Part shown: positions 1 through 5,915 of the stretch, in pieces
Numbering within the stretch: position 1 is the first letter of the stretch
How the letters are laid out: the number at the start of each line of letters is the position of its first letter
Origin: Planktothrix sp. UBA8402
GTDB lineage: Bacteria > Cyanobacteriota > Cyanobacteriia > Cyanobacteriales > Microcoleaceae
Assembly (NCBI GenBank): GCA_003456035.1
Contig: DMPJ01000543.1
Coordinates: 512-6,958 of the forward strand
Direction of reading: 5' to 3'
Length of the DNA stretch: 6,447 bases
Position numbers and translations under genes: made by a program
The notes under the pieces: generated by a model
What the model was told of the DNA's origin: nothing
Seen by the model: the letters and a program-made list of their open reading frames with translations, nothing else
The model's database searches: none

Positions 1-783
1 CTTTTGGGAGGGATGATTACCGTCATTGGCACTTCAACTAATGTTTTAGCCAGTGGCATTTCTAAACAACTAGGTTATGGAGAATTTCAGTTATTTCAGT
101 TTACTGTATTAGGAATTATTACCTTTACTATCGGGATCATTTATTTAGCCCTGATTGCTCCTCGACTGTTACCCGACCGCAAACCAGCAAATTATGATAT
201 TCTGCAAACAGAATATGGGTTAAAAGATTATGTCAGCGAACTGGTAATTACTCCCCGTTCTAGCTTAGTTGGACAAACCCTTAAAGAAAGTGAAATTCAA
301 CGCAAATTTGACTTAGATGTGTTAGAATTAATTCAAAATAATATGCGGTTTGCTCAACCTTTAGCCGATAAAATATTAAGTGTCGGAGATATTTTAATTG
401 TTAGAAGTAGTCGAGAGGATTTACTAAAAATTAGAGATGAAAAAGGGTTAGATATTCTTCCCGATATTAAGTTTAAACAAGAATCTTTAGAAACTATTTT
501 GAGTTCTGGACAGGAAAAAATAGCCGAAGTCTTGATTTTATCTAATTCTCGGTTAATCGGCACAACCTTAAAAGATTTAAGATTCCGTCAACGCTACAAC
601 GCCACGGTTTTAGCCATTCGTCGCGGTTCAGAATTAGTTCAAGGGCGATTAGGGAAAGTTCCCTTACGATTTGGGGATTTATTATTACTTCAAGGCCCAA
701 AACAAAGTTTTGTTGGTTTACAAACAACCAGAGAACTTCTGGTTTTAGAAGAACGAGATGTAGAAACTTTAAGACAAGATTAA
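1..783 (+). CDS. SLC13-family permease, middle part (5' end outside window)
   Basis: This is the readable portion upstream of the premature TAA, 260 codons from base 1 with no start codon inside the window. It begins in a membrane re-entrant region with the motif GTSTN (codons 10-14), the Ser-Asn-Thr type signature of DASS/SLC13 carriers. A transmembrane helix follows at about codons 34-54. Two soluble TrkA_C (RCK_C) domains come next, at about codons 73-140 and 173-250; each has the usual layout with a G(Q/T)TLK turn and a VGDIL or FGDLL strand near its end. In full-length relatives these cytosolic domains sit in the loop between the two membrane halves and may bind a ligand or nucleotide. 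If translation ends here, the product lacks the second half of the transport core and should not transport. Confidence 0.8.
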   Translation, partial: LLGGMITVIGTSTNVLASGISKQLGYGEFQLFQFTVLGIITFTIGIIYLALIAPRLLPDRKPANYDILQTEYGLKDYVSELVITPRSSLVGQTLKESEIQRKFDLDVLELIQNNMRFAQPLADKILSVGDILIVRSSREDLLKIRDEKGLDILPDIKFKQESLETILSSGQEKIAEVLILSNSRLIGTTLKDLRFRQRYNATVLAIRRGSELVQGRLGKVPLRFGDLLLLQGPKQSFVGLQTTRELLVLEERDVETLRQD

Positions 784-807
784 GCTGGGATTGCCCTGGC
801 GATTATT

Positions 808-1365
808 TTGGGTGTTATTGTTCTTGCAGCATTGGAAATTATGCCCATTTTAGTCAGCGCTTTAGCGGGTGTAATTTTAATGGTAATTACCGGATGTCTC
901 AAACCCGGAGAAATTTATGGCTCTGTGCGTTGGGATGTGATATTTCTATTAGCAGGATTAATTCCATTAGGAATAGCCATGAATAAGTCCGGTGCGACCC
1001 AATGGTTAGCCGATACTTTAGTCGGTTTGGGCGGTAATTTATCCGGTTATTGGATTTTATTATTATTCTATATTGCCACCTCGATTCTGACAGAAGTTCT
1101 TTCTAATAATGCCACGGTTGTATTGATGCTCCCCGTTGCGGTAAAAGTTGCAGTTGCATTAAGTTTAAATCCCTTTGCATTTATGTATGCGGTGACTTTT
1201 GCTGCTTCTAATAGTTATATGACACCCATTGGTTATCAAACGAATACAATGGTTTATAGTCCCGGTGGATATAAATTTTTCGACTTTACCCGGGTAGGTG
1301 CTCCCCTGAGTATAATCCTAGCAATTGTTACCCCATTATTAATTATTTGGCTATATGGATTATAG
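808..1365 (+). CDS. SLC13-family permease, C-terminal membrane half
   Basis: This in-frame continuation after the TAA could only be made separately from a TTG at 808, giving 185 residues; I see no convincing ribosome binding site there. It is highly hydrophobic, with roughly five or six membrane segments. It carries the second-repeat carrier motif SNNAT (residues 99-103 counted from 808) and a conserved PIGYQTNTM stretch (about 130-138), both typical of the C-terminal half of SLC13/ArsB-NhaD-like permeases. The sequence keeps sensible codons and conserved motifs right up to the natural stop. That means the break is recent, or the stop is a read error, or it is suppressed. A lone C-terminal half is unlikely to work by itself. 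Confidence 0.6.
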   Translation: MGVIVLAALEIMPILVSALAGVILMVITGCLKPGEIYGSVRWDVIFLLAGLIPLGIAMNKSGATQWLADTLVGLGGNLSGYWILLLFYIATSILTEVLSNNATVVLMLPVAVKVAVALSLNPFAFMYAVTFAASNSYMTPIGYQTNTMVYSPGGYKFFDFTRVGAPLSIILAIVTPLLIIWLYGL

Positions 1366-1370
1366 TAGTA

Positions 1371-1384
1371 AGCCCTTCAGGGCT
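1371..1384. repeat. Short perfect hairpin AGCCC-TTCA-GGGCT
   Basis: The five-base arms AGCCC and GGGCT flank a TTCA loop in the 58-bp gap between the permease stop and the ADP-ribosylglycohydrolase start. No T-run follows, so it does not look like an intrinsic terminator. From general knowledge, AGCCCTTCAGGGCT-like palindromes recur in intergenic regions of filamentous cyanobacteria, so this may be one copy of a dispersed repeat. That link is inference. Confidence 0.45.
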
Positions 1385-1423
1385 ATCGGGTCGGATGGAG
1401 AAAAAACGTCAGTTGCATACACT

Positions 1424-2359
1424 ATGAAAACATCAGCAATTTTATCAGGTTTAATCGGGGTTTGTGTCGGGGATGCTTTAGGGGTTCCCGTGGAATTTAC
1501 CAGCCGCCAAGAACGTCTAAAAAACCCGATCACAACGATGACGGGCTATGGAACTCATCGACAACCTCCGGGTACTTGGTCAGATGATAGTTCCTTGATG
1601 TTATGTTTAGCTAATAGTCTCTGTCAGGGCTATAATTTACAAGCGATCGCCGCATCTTTTTGTCGTTGGCGCTATCATCAAGAATGGACGGCTCATGGAG
1701 TTGTATTTGATATTGGAGGAACCACCCATAACGCCATTCAAAACCTACAAAATGGGGTAAATCCAGTGGAAGCTGGAGAAACCGATGAACGCAGTAATGG
1801 CAATGGTTCTTTGATGCGAATTTTGCCAATGGCTTATTTATATTCTTCCGTGTCATTCTATCAATTAATCCAGTGGGTGCATGAATGTTCCTGTTTAACA
1901 CACGCTCATCTTCGTTCACAAATTGCCTGCGGAATTTATATTAGTATTGCGGTTAAATTACTCCAAGGATTAGACCTAAAATCCGCCTACCTTCAAGGGA
2001 TAGAAGCCGTAAAACCGATTTATTATCATCCTAGTTTAACCGTAGAATCTTCTCGGTTTGATCGCATTTTAACGGGTAATATTGATCAATTATCCCTGGA
2101 ACAAATTCAATCGGGAGGTTATGTAATTCATACTTTAGAAGCCTCCTTATGGTGTTTATTAACAACATCTTCCTACTCAGAAGCGGTTCTCAAAGCCGTT
2201 AATTTAGGAGAAGATACCGACACCACTGCTGCGGTCACAGGAGGTTTAGCCGGAATTTATTATGGGTTTAACAATATTCCCTCAGAATGGGTTGAACAAA
2301 TAGCCCGAAAAGATGATATTATTGCCTTAGCTGATCGATTAGAACAAACAATTGAGTGA
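1424..2359 (+). CDS. ADP-ribosylglycohydrolase family protein (DraG/ARH-like)
   Basis: Predicted cytosolic enzyme that cleaves ADP-ribose from a modified protein, nucleic acid or small molecule with two metal ions. With the ATG at 1424 it is 311 residues, normal for the family. Diagnostic motifs in order: GDALG near residues 16-20, WSDDSS at 52-57 (usual form WTDDT), GNGSLMR at 126-132, HAH at 160-162, and GEDTDT at 262-267 (usual form GGDTDT). The aspartates of the second and last motifs are the expected metal ligands and are all present. An ATG at 1355 in the same frame overlaps the permease and would add 23 residues that run through the intergenic hairpin; family proteins begin close to the GLIGVCVGDALG helix, so I chose 1424. 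No good Shine-Dalgarno is visible, which is common in cyanobacteria. nadD follows after 31 bp, suggesting co-transcription. The true substrate cannot be read from sequence. Confidence 0.9.
   Translation: MKTSAILSGLIGVCVGDALGVPVEFTSRQERLKNPITTMTGYGTHRQPPGTWSDDSSLMLCLANSLCQGYNLQAIAASFCRWRYHQEWTAHGVVFDIGGTTHNAIQNLQNGVNPVEAGETDERSNGNGSLMRILPMAYLYSSVSFYQLIQWVHECSCLTHAHLRSQIACGIYISIAVKLLQGLDLKSAYLQGIEAVKPIYYHPSLTVESSRFDRILTGNIDQLSLEQIQSGGYVIHTLEASLWCLLTTSSYSEAVLKAVNLGEDTDTTAAVTGGLAGIYYGFNNIPSEWVEQIARKDDIIALADRLEQTIE
1643..1650. repeat. HIP1 octamer GCGATCGC
   Basis: This is an exact copy of the highly iterated palindrome of cyanobacterial genomes, here inside the ADP-ribosylglycohydrolase gene. 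It supports the taxonomic placement and also suggests that this gene is long resident in a cyanobacterial genome. Confidence 0.85.
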
Positions 2360-2390
2360 TTATCTAAAATAATATTAACTCCGATTAAAA

Positions 2391-2954
2391 ATGACTAAAA
2401 TTGCCCTCTTTGGAACCAGTGCAGATCCTCCCACTTCAGGACATCAAGCGATTCTGTTTTGGTTGTCTCAACGGTTTGATAAAGTCGTGGTTTGGGCATC
2501 GGATAATCCCTTTAAAAACCATCAAACTTTATTAGAACATCGGATGGCGATGCTATCATTATTAATCGAAGAAATTAACGCCCCAAAAAAAAATATTGCT
2601 TTGCATCCCGAACTCAGTAGTCGCCGAACCTTGGAAACTTTAAAAGGGGCTAAAAACTATTGGTCTGATGCCGAATATACTTTAGTGGTGGGTGCGGATT
2701 TAATCCCACAAATTCCCCATTGGTATCAGATAGAAACCCTGTTAAAACAGGTGGAATTATTAATTATTCCGCGACCAGGTTATCAGGTAGCTGAAACCGA
2801 CTTAGATCACCTTAAAAAATTAGGAGCAAAGCTGACAATTGCCACTGTAATAGGTTTACCTGTGTCCTCAAGCCACTATCGTCAAACAGGTAATAGAGAA
2901 GTTTTAACACCTCCAGTACAAGCCTATATTAACCGAGAACAATTATATGAATAA
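2391..2954 (+). CDS. nadD: Nicotinate-nucleotide adenylyltransferase (NadD-type)
   Basis: Cytosolic enzyme of NAD synthesis: it joins nicotinate mononucleotide and ATP to give nicotinate adenine dinucleotide plus pyrophosphate. The 187-residue protein has the whole nucleotidyltransferase fold signature. FGTSADPPTSGH at 7-18 is the (H/T)xGH phosphate-binding motif, in its Thr form. VVGADL...W at 99-111 is the pyridine-nucleotide binding core. RPGY at 128-131 matches the usual NadD segment, and VSSSHYR at 158-164 is the C-terminal ISSxxxR ATP-binding motif. The start at 2391 puts the first beta strand (KIALFGTS) at the N-terminus, as expected. It lies 31 bp after the ADP-ribosylglycohydrolase and overlaps the next gene by 8 bp (ATGAATAA), so translation of the two is probably coupled. 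Preference for nicotinate over nicotinamide mononucleotide is a family-level assignment. Confidence 0.88.
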   Translation: MTKIALFGTSADPPTSGHQAILFWLSQRFDKVVVWASDNPFKNHQTLLEHRMAMLSLLIEEINAPKKNIALHPELSSRRTLETLKGAKNYWSDAEYTLVVGADLIPQIPHWYQIETLLKQVELLIIPRPGYQVAETDLDHLKKLGAKLTIATVIGLPVSSSHYRQTGNREVLTPPVQAYINREQLYE

Positions 2955-3660
2955 AACTTTGCTATTAGAAGATTTTAAAGTGGGTGTTGATAATGTGATC
3001 TTTTCAGTTGATACCGGGCAAAATCGTCTATTAGTTTTATTAGTAATACGAAAAGAAGAACCCTTTATCAATACTTGGAGTTTACCAGGAACTTTAGTTC
3101 AAAAAGGGGAATCTTTAGAAGATGCCGCCTATCGAATTTTAGCAGAAAAAATTCGGGTTAAAAATTTATATTTAGAACAATTATATAGCTTTGGAGGGCC
3201 AGAACGTGATCCTAGAGAAGCCCCAGATAGTTATAATGTTCGCTATTTATCCGTAAGTTATTTTGCTATAGTTCGATTTGAAGAAGCCGAATTAATTACA
3301 GATAGAATTACAGGAATTGCTTGGTATCCTATTGACAAAATTCCTAATTTAGCCTTTGATCATAATCAAATTTTAGAATATGGTTATTGTCGATTAAAAA
3401 ATAAATTAGAATATAGTCCCGTCGCCTTTGATGTCTTACCAGAATTATTTACATTAGGGGATTTATACCAATTTTATACAACTATTTTAGGAGAAGGATT
3501 TTCCGATTATTCTAATTTTAGAACCCGTTTACTTAAGTTAGGATTTCTCTATGATACCGGGGTAAAAACATCAAGAGGAGCGGGTAGACCAGCGAGTTTA
3601 TATCGCTTTGATGCAGAAGCTTTTGCCCCCTTAAAAGATAAACCTTTAGTGTTTGTTTGA
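2947..3660 (+). CDS. nrtR: NrtR-type Nudix-related transcriptional regulator of NAD metabolism
   Basis: Predicted DNA-binding repressor of NAD biosynthesis genes, 237 residues. The N-terminal half (about 10-150) is a Nudix fold with a spoiled Nudix box at 49-71: Glu55 and Arg63 remain, but the expected Gly is Thr49, the Glu after the Arg is Ile64 and the last Glu of the EE pair is Lys68. Hydrolysis is therefore unlikely. The segment LAFDHNQIL (about 135-143) is typical of NrtR. The C-terminal part (about 164-225) matches the NrtR winged helix, starting LPELFTLGDLYQFY and ending in the basic SRGAGRPASLYRF stretch at 209-221. In studied members, ADP-ribose binds the Nudix domain and releases DNA. 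Position directly after nadD supports the call. A plain Nudix hydrolase is the alternative, but the box loss and C-terminal domain argue against it. I could not place an operator with confidence. Confidence 0.82.
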   Translation: MNKTLLLEDFKVGVDNVIFSVDTGQNRLLVLLVIRKEEPFINTWSLPGTLVQKGESLEDAAYRILAEKIRVKNLYLEQLYSFGGPERDPREAPDSYNVRYLSVSYFAIVRFEEAELITDRITGIAWYPIDKIPNLAFDHNQILEYGYCRLKNKLEYSPVAFDVLPELFTLGDLYQFYTTILGEGFSDYSNFRTRLLKLGFLYDTGVKTSRGAGRPASLYRFDAEAFAPLKDKPLVFV

Positions 3661-3700
3661 TCTTTGCCTCTAACTCCCTATTCGTTAAAATCATACCTTA

Positions 3701-4099
3701 TTAAGCCCAATTTTCTAATAATAAGTTAGGAATTCGAGAGAATTCTTTTAAATTATTGGTTACTAAAGTGACTTGTAAGCTAATCGCTTGAGATGCAATC
3801 AGCATATCCATTGCGCCGATAACTGTTCCTTTTTTTTCTAATTCTCCTCGCAGTTGTGCATAGACTTGAGTTGCTTGGATATCATAAGAAATAATCTGTA
3901 AAGGAATTAGAAAGGTTGCTAAAGCTTTTCGATTTTGTTGTTGTTTCTGGCTTTTGTAAACTCCGTATTCTAATTCAGCTACAGTAATTGCTGAAATACC
4001 GATTTCACCCAAAGTTAGACTCTGAAATTTATCCAAAACTGATTGATGGTTTTTCTTGATGATGTAGATACAAATATTGGTGTCCAATAAATATTTCAT
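3701..4099 (-). CDS. vapC: VapC-type PIN-domain ribonuclease toxin
   Basis: Toxin half of a type II toxin-antitoxin pair: a small magnesium-dependent ribonuclease, 132 residues, the usual VapC size. The PIN-domain acidic residues are in place: Asp6 in LLDTN, Glu42 in AELEYG and Asp98 in AMDMLIA, followed by the VTNNLKEFSRIP segment (113-124) where VapCs carry the last polar active-site position. It ends in LLLENW, a common C-terminus for this subgroup. The gene starts 2 bases after the stop of the antitoxin gene. A GAGAGGA ribosome binding site at about 4110-4116 (minus strand) lies within the last antitoxin codons, some 10 bases before the ATG, so the two are one operon. It converges with the NAD operon, with only 40 bp between stop codons and no obvious terminator hairpin there. 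All catalytic residues are present, so the toxin looks functional. Confidence 0.9.
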   Translation of the reverse strand: MKYLLDTNICIYIIKKNHQSVLDKFQSLTLGEIGISAITVAELEYGVYKSQKQQQNRKALATFLIPLQIISYDIQATQVYAQLRGELEKKGTVIGAMDMLIASQAISLQVTLVTNNLKEFSRIPNLLLENWA

Positions 4100-4101
4100 T
4101 C

Positions 4102-4329
4102 CTAGAATTCCTCTCTGATTTCAAGAGCAGGCTGTTCTCTGGATTCCATAAAATCTTCAGAAAATAGATTTGAACTTTCAAATAAAGATTGCCAAGGATT
4201 ATCTTTAGGAATTAAAATTAAAACATTCCCAATTTTCTTTAGATAAACTTCATCTCCAGAAAATTGATATTCTTCGGGTAAGACTAGAGTTTGTTCATTG
4301 CTATTTTTTAAAAGTTTAGCAGTATCCAT
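4102..4329 (-). CDS. vapB: VapB-type antitoxin (AbrB/MazE-like DNA-binding domain)
   Basis: Antitoxin of the pair, 75 residues. The N-terminal part (about 1-45) is a swapped-hairpin AbrB/MazE fold. It has the VapB layout of a short N-terminal segment MDTAKLLKNSN, then LVLPEEYQF, GDEVYLKKIGN and a hydrophobic strand ending LILIPKDNPW. The C-terminal tail (about 46-75), with PWQSLFESSNLF and acidic residues, should wrap the toxin and block its active site. The antitoxin comes first and the toxin follows after 2 bp, the standard order. The VapBC complex is expected to repress its own promoter; a 15-bp palindrome overlaps the candidate -10 just upstream. The ATG at 4329 gives the normal family N-terminus. 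Confidence 0.87.
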   Translation of the reverse strand: MDTAKLLKNSNEQTLVLPEEYQFSGDEVYLKKIGNVLILIPKDNPWQSLFESSNLFSEDFMESREQPALEIREEF

Positions 4330-4361
4330 GGCTTTAATGTTGTCGAAGGTGGGTTAATGTT

Positions 4362-4370
4362 ATTATATCA
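4362..4370 (-). promoter_or_regulatory. Extended -10 promoter for vapBC
   Basis: On the minus strand the sequence reads TGATATAAT, a perfect TATAAT box (4362-4367) preceded by the TGn extension. It lies 32 bp upstream of the antitoxin ATG, implying a leader of about 25 bases. No good -35 is visible at normal spacing (GTAAAT is the nearest), which an extended -10 can compensate for. Confidence 0.55.
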
Positions 4371-4377
4371 AATATAA
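4363..4377. promoter_or_regulatory. Candidate VapBC operator palindrome
   Basis: TTATAT-CAA-ATATAA is a perfect six-base inverted repeat around a three-base centre. It overlaps the vapBC -10 box. Its place fits autoregulation by the antitoxin-toxin complex, a general rule for VapB with AbrB-type folds. The AT-rich context raises the odds of chance symmetry. Confidence 0.4.
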
Positions 4378-4381
4378 GGGT

Positions 4382-4462
4382 TTAATTTACCTAGCATCAA
4401 ACAGTTGTGGAGTCAGAGTTAGGACAAGGAATAGGGAATTTAGTTCACAACTGGTAAATTAA
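4382..4462. repeat. 81-bp two-stem inverted repeat in the vapBC/ictB divergent region
   Basis: The outer arms TTAATTTACC (4382-4391) and GGTAAATTAA (4453-4462) are perfect 10-base complements. Inside them CAGTTGTGGA (4402-4411) pairs with TTCACAACTG (4444-4453) through ten pairs including one G-T; the two stems compete for base 4453. A 10-base segment bulges on the left side only, and the central loop is about 32 bases. The trinucleotide GGT borders both ends (4379-4381 and 4463-4465), which could be a tiny target duplication or chance. It could be a small mobile repeat, a structured leader or a regulatory site between two divergent promoters. Confidence 0.6.
4428..4440. repeat. Degenerate heptamer repeat (STRR-like)
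   Basis: GGAATA followed by GGGAATT is nearly two copies of a GGGAATA heptamer. Heptameric short tandem repeats of this kind are well known between genes in cyanobacteria. The 9-mer GAATAGGGA (4429-4437) recurs inverted as TCCCTATTC at 3675-3683, on the other side of vapBC. Confidence 0.35.
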
Positions 4463-4464
4463 GG

Positions 4465-4470
4465 TATACT
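4465..4470 (+). promoter_or_regulatory. Possible -10 box for ictB
   Basis: TATACT matches five of six consensus bases and lies 50 bp before the ictB ATG, right after the right arm of the inverted repeat. No convincing -35 sits 16-18 bp upstream (TTCACA at 4445-4450 is only 14 bp away), and tandem TACTCA copies at 4467-4478 overlap it. Tentative. Confidence 0.3.
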
Positions 4471-4520
4471 CATACTCATGTCTGGATTTCATTCCATGAT
4501 CGCAAAATCCCTTAAAGCCC

Positions 4521-5915
4521 ATGACCACTCTTAACACCGTTTGGCAACAATTTACCCTACAAAACCTATTACTCTACCAATGGCGTAATACCAGTTTTCT
4601 CTATCGTTTCACCGGATGTTTACACCAATGGCGACAGGGGAGTTGGTTATTGCAGTGGGGGGAACCCCTGGGGGCATTATTAATTAGTATTGTATTTTGT
4701 TTAGCGCCCTTTGTCGGAACGGCATTAATCGGGGTTTTGTTAATTGCTTGTGCCGGATGGTGGCTATTATTAACCCTAACGGATGAACCCTCAAAAACTG
4801 CCTTTACTCCGATTCATTTAATAGTTTTATTATACTGGGGAATTGCCACCATTGCCACGGCTTTATCGCCAGTTAAAATAGCAGCATTTAGTGGCTGGAC
4901 AAAATTAACACTTTATTTAATTTTATTCGCTTTAATGTCAAGAATATTGCGATCGCCCAAAATTCGCTCTATTTTTATTACCCTATTTTTACTAACTGCT
5001 TTAATCGTTAGTGTTTATGGTCTAAGACAGTGGTTTTCTGGAGTAGAAGCCTTAGCAACTTGGGTTGATCCTACCTCTCCTCAATCTAACTTAACACGGG
5101 TTTTTAGCTATTTAGATAACCCGAATTTATTAGCTGCCTATTTATTACCCGCAGTCGGTTTAAGTTTAGCCTCATTCTTTGTTTGGAAAGGAATTTTACC
5201 CAAAGCCTTAGCATTAACAATGATCGTTGTCAATTCATCTTGTTTAGTCTTAACATTTAGTCGAGGAGGATGGATTGGATTAGTGCTATTAATGTTTACA
5301 TTTGCCGTATTATTATTATATTGGTTGAGTATCAGTTTTCCCCCCTTTTGGCAACAGTGGGCCTTACCAATTGGTTTAACAGGATTAACCATTTTTCTAT
5401 TATTAGCAGTGCTATTTATTCCCCCGGTGCGAGAGCGAGTTGCGAGTATGTTTGTCGGACGGGGAGATAGTAGTAATAATTTTAGAATTAATGTCTGGAT
5501 GTCGGTAATTGAAATGATTAAAGATCGTCCGATCTTAGGAATTGGCCCTGGAAACGTGGCTTTTAATAAGATTTATCCCCTTTATATGCAGCCTCGTTAT
5601 ACCGCTTTAAGTGCCTATTCAGTGATTTTAGAAATTGCTGTTGAAACCGGAATTATTGGTTTAAGTTGTTTTCTCTGGTTATTAACCGTCACCTTTAATC
5701 AAGGATGGGTGCAATTAAAACAACTCAGAAAGTTAGGAAATAATCAAGGATTTTGGTTAATAGCAGCTATTTCTACCTTAGTAGGACTGATGGGTCATGG
5801 TTTATTTGATACGGTTTTATATCGTCCCCAAGTCAATACCCTATGGTGGTTAATGATTGCTTTAATTGCCAGTTATTATCAACCAAAACCTCGGATTTTA
5901 GCTGATGAAGTTTAG
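4521..5915 (+). CDS. ictB: IctB family protein (O-antigen-ligase-like membrane protein, putative bicarbonate transport role)
   Basis: Integral membrane protein of 464 residues, the normal IctB length, with about ten hydrophobic segments between residues 48 and 451. Landmarks include YLDNPNLLAAY at 197-207, TFSRGGW at 245-251, SSNNFRINVW at 327-336, GIGPGN at 340-345 and GLFDTVLYRP at 427-436. These fall in the Wzy_C/O-antigen-ligase fold, with a large loop around residues 305-375. The N-terminus (WQQFTLQNLLLYQW) also follows IctB, supporting the ATG at 4521; upstream ATGs at 4478 and 4496 are out of frame. IctB was named for inorganic carbon accumulation in Synechococcus, but work on the Synechocystis homologue questioned direct bicarbonate transport, so its true substrate is open. 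It is transcribed away from vapBC and has no plus-strand partner close by, so it is probably monocistronic. Confidence 0.9.
   Translation: MTTLNTVWQQFTLQNLLLYQWRNTSFLYRFTGCLHQWRQGSWLLQWGEPLGALLISIVFCLAPFVGTALIGVLLIACAGWWLLLTLTDEPSKTAFTPIHLIVLLYWGIATIATALSPVKIAAFSGWTKLTLYLILFALMSRILRSPKIRSIFITLFLLTALIVSVYGLRQWFSGVEALATWVDPTSPQSNLTRVFSYLDNPNLLAAYLLPAVGLSLASFFVWKGILPKALALTMIVVNSSCLVLTFSRGGWIGLVLLMFTFAVLLLYWLSISFPPFWQQWALPIGLTGLTIFLLLAVLFIPPVRERVASMFVGRGDSSNNFRINVWMSVIEMIKDRPILGIGPGNVAFNKIYPLYMQPRYTALSAYSVILEIAVETGIIGLSCFLWLLTVTFNQGWVQLKQLRKLGNNQGFWLIAAISTLVGLMGHGLFDTVLYRPQVNTLWWLMIALIASYYQPKPRILADEV
4949..4956. repeat. HIP1 octamer GCGATCGC
   Basis: This is a second exact HIP1 palindrome, within ictB, again consistent with a cyanobacterial chromosome. 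Confidence 0.85.

Larger units (their letters stand above)
1..1365 (+). pseudogene. SLC13-family permease with TrkA_C domains, interrupted by an in-frame stop
   Basis: One reading frame runs from the window edge to the TAG at 1363-1365 and is broken only by TAA at 781-783. The parts on either side belong to one protein: the end of the first membrane half, two tandem TrkA_C (RCK_C) domains, then the second membrane half. Proteins of this architecture in the DASS/SLC13 group are inner-membrane anion or sodium/sulfate-type transporters. Bases 784-807 still read as a hydrophobic continuation (AGIALAII) that joins smoothly to the downstream part, so nothing appears lost or shifted. A one-base change from AAA (Lys) to TAA would explain the break. 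The 5' end lies outside the window, so the start and the first membrane half cannot be judged. Substrate is unknown. A sequencing error is the main alternative. Confidence 0.75.

Noticed and set aside
1355..1423. Longer start for the ADP-ribosylglycohydrolase at ATG 1355
   Set aside because: It overlaps the permease end and translates an intergenic hairpin into 23 residues with no family counterpart; the family N-terminus begins at 1424.
2355..2380. Imperfect palindrome and TAATATTA upstream of nadD as an NrtR operator
   Set aside because: Only 7 of 13 positions are symmetric, the region is very AT-rich, and I cannot match it to a known NrtR motif.
2401..2444. Thr instead of His in the first position of the NadD HxGH motif
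   Set aside because: The nucleotidyltransferase superfamily motif is commonly (H/T)xGH and the other motifs are intact, so this is not a sign of lost function.
2585..2593. Run of nine A inside nadD as a phase-variation tract
   Set aside because: It encodes a plain Lys-Lys-Asn stretch in an AT-rich genome and nadD is a housekeeping gene; nothing else suggests switching.
3730..3745. GAATTC-GAGA-GAATTC double motif
   Set aside because: It lies within the conserved C-terminal coding sequence of vapC (Glu-Phe-Ser-Arg), which explains it.
5270..5470. Plus-strand ORF in another frame inside ictB
   Set aside because: It has no recognisable motif and overlaps a strongly conserved membrane protein, so it is a shadow frame.
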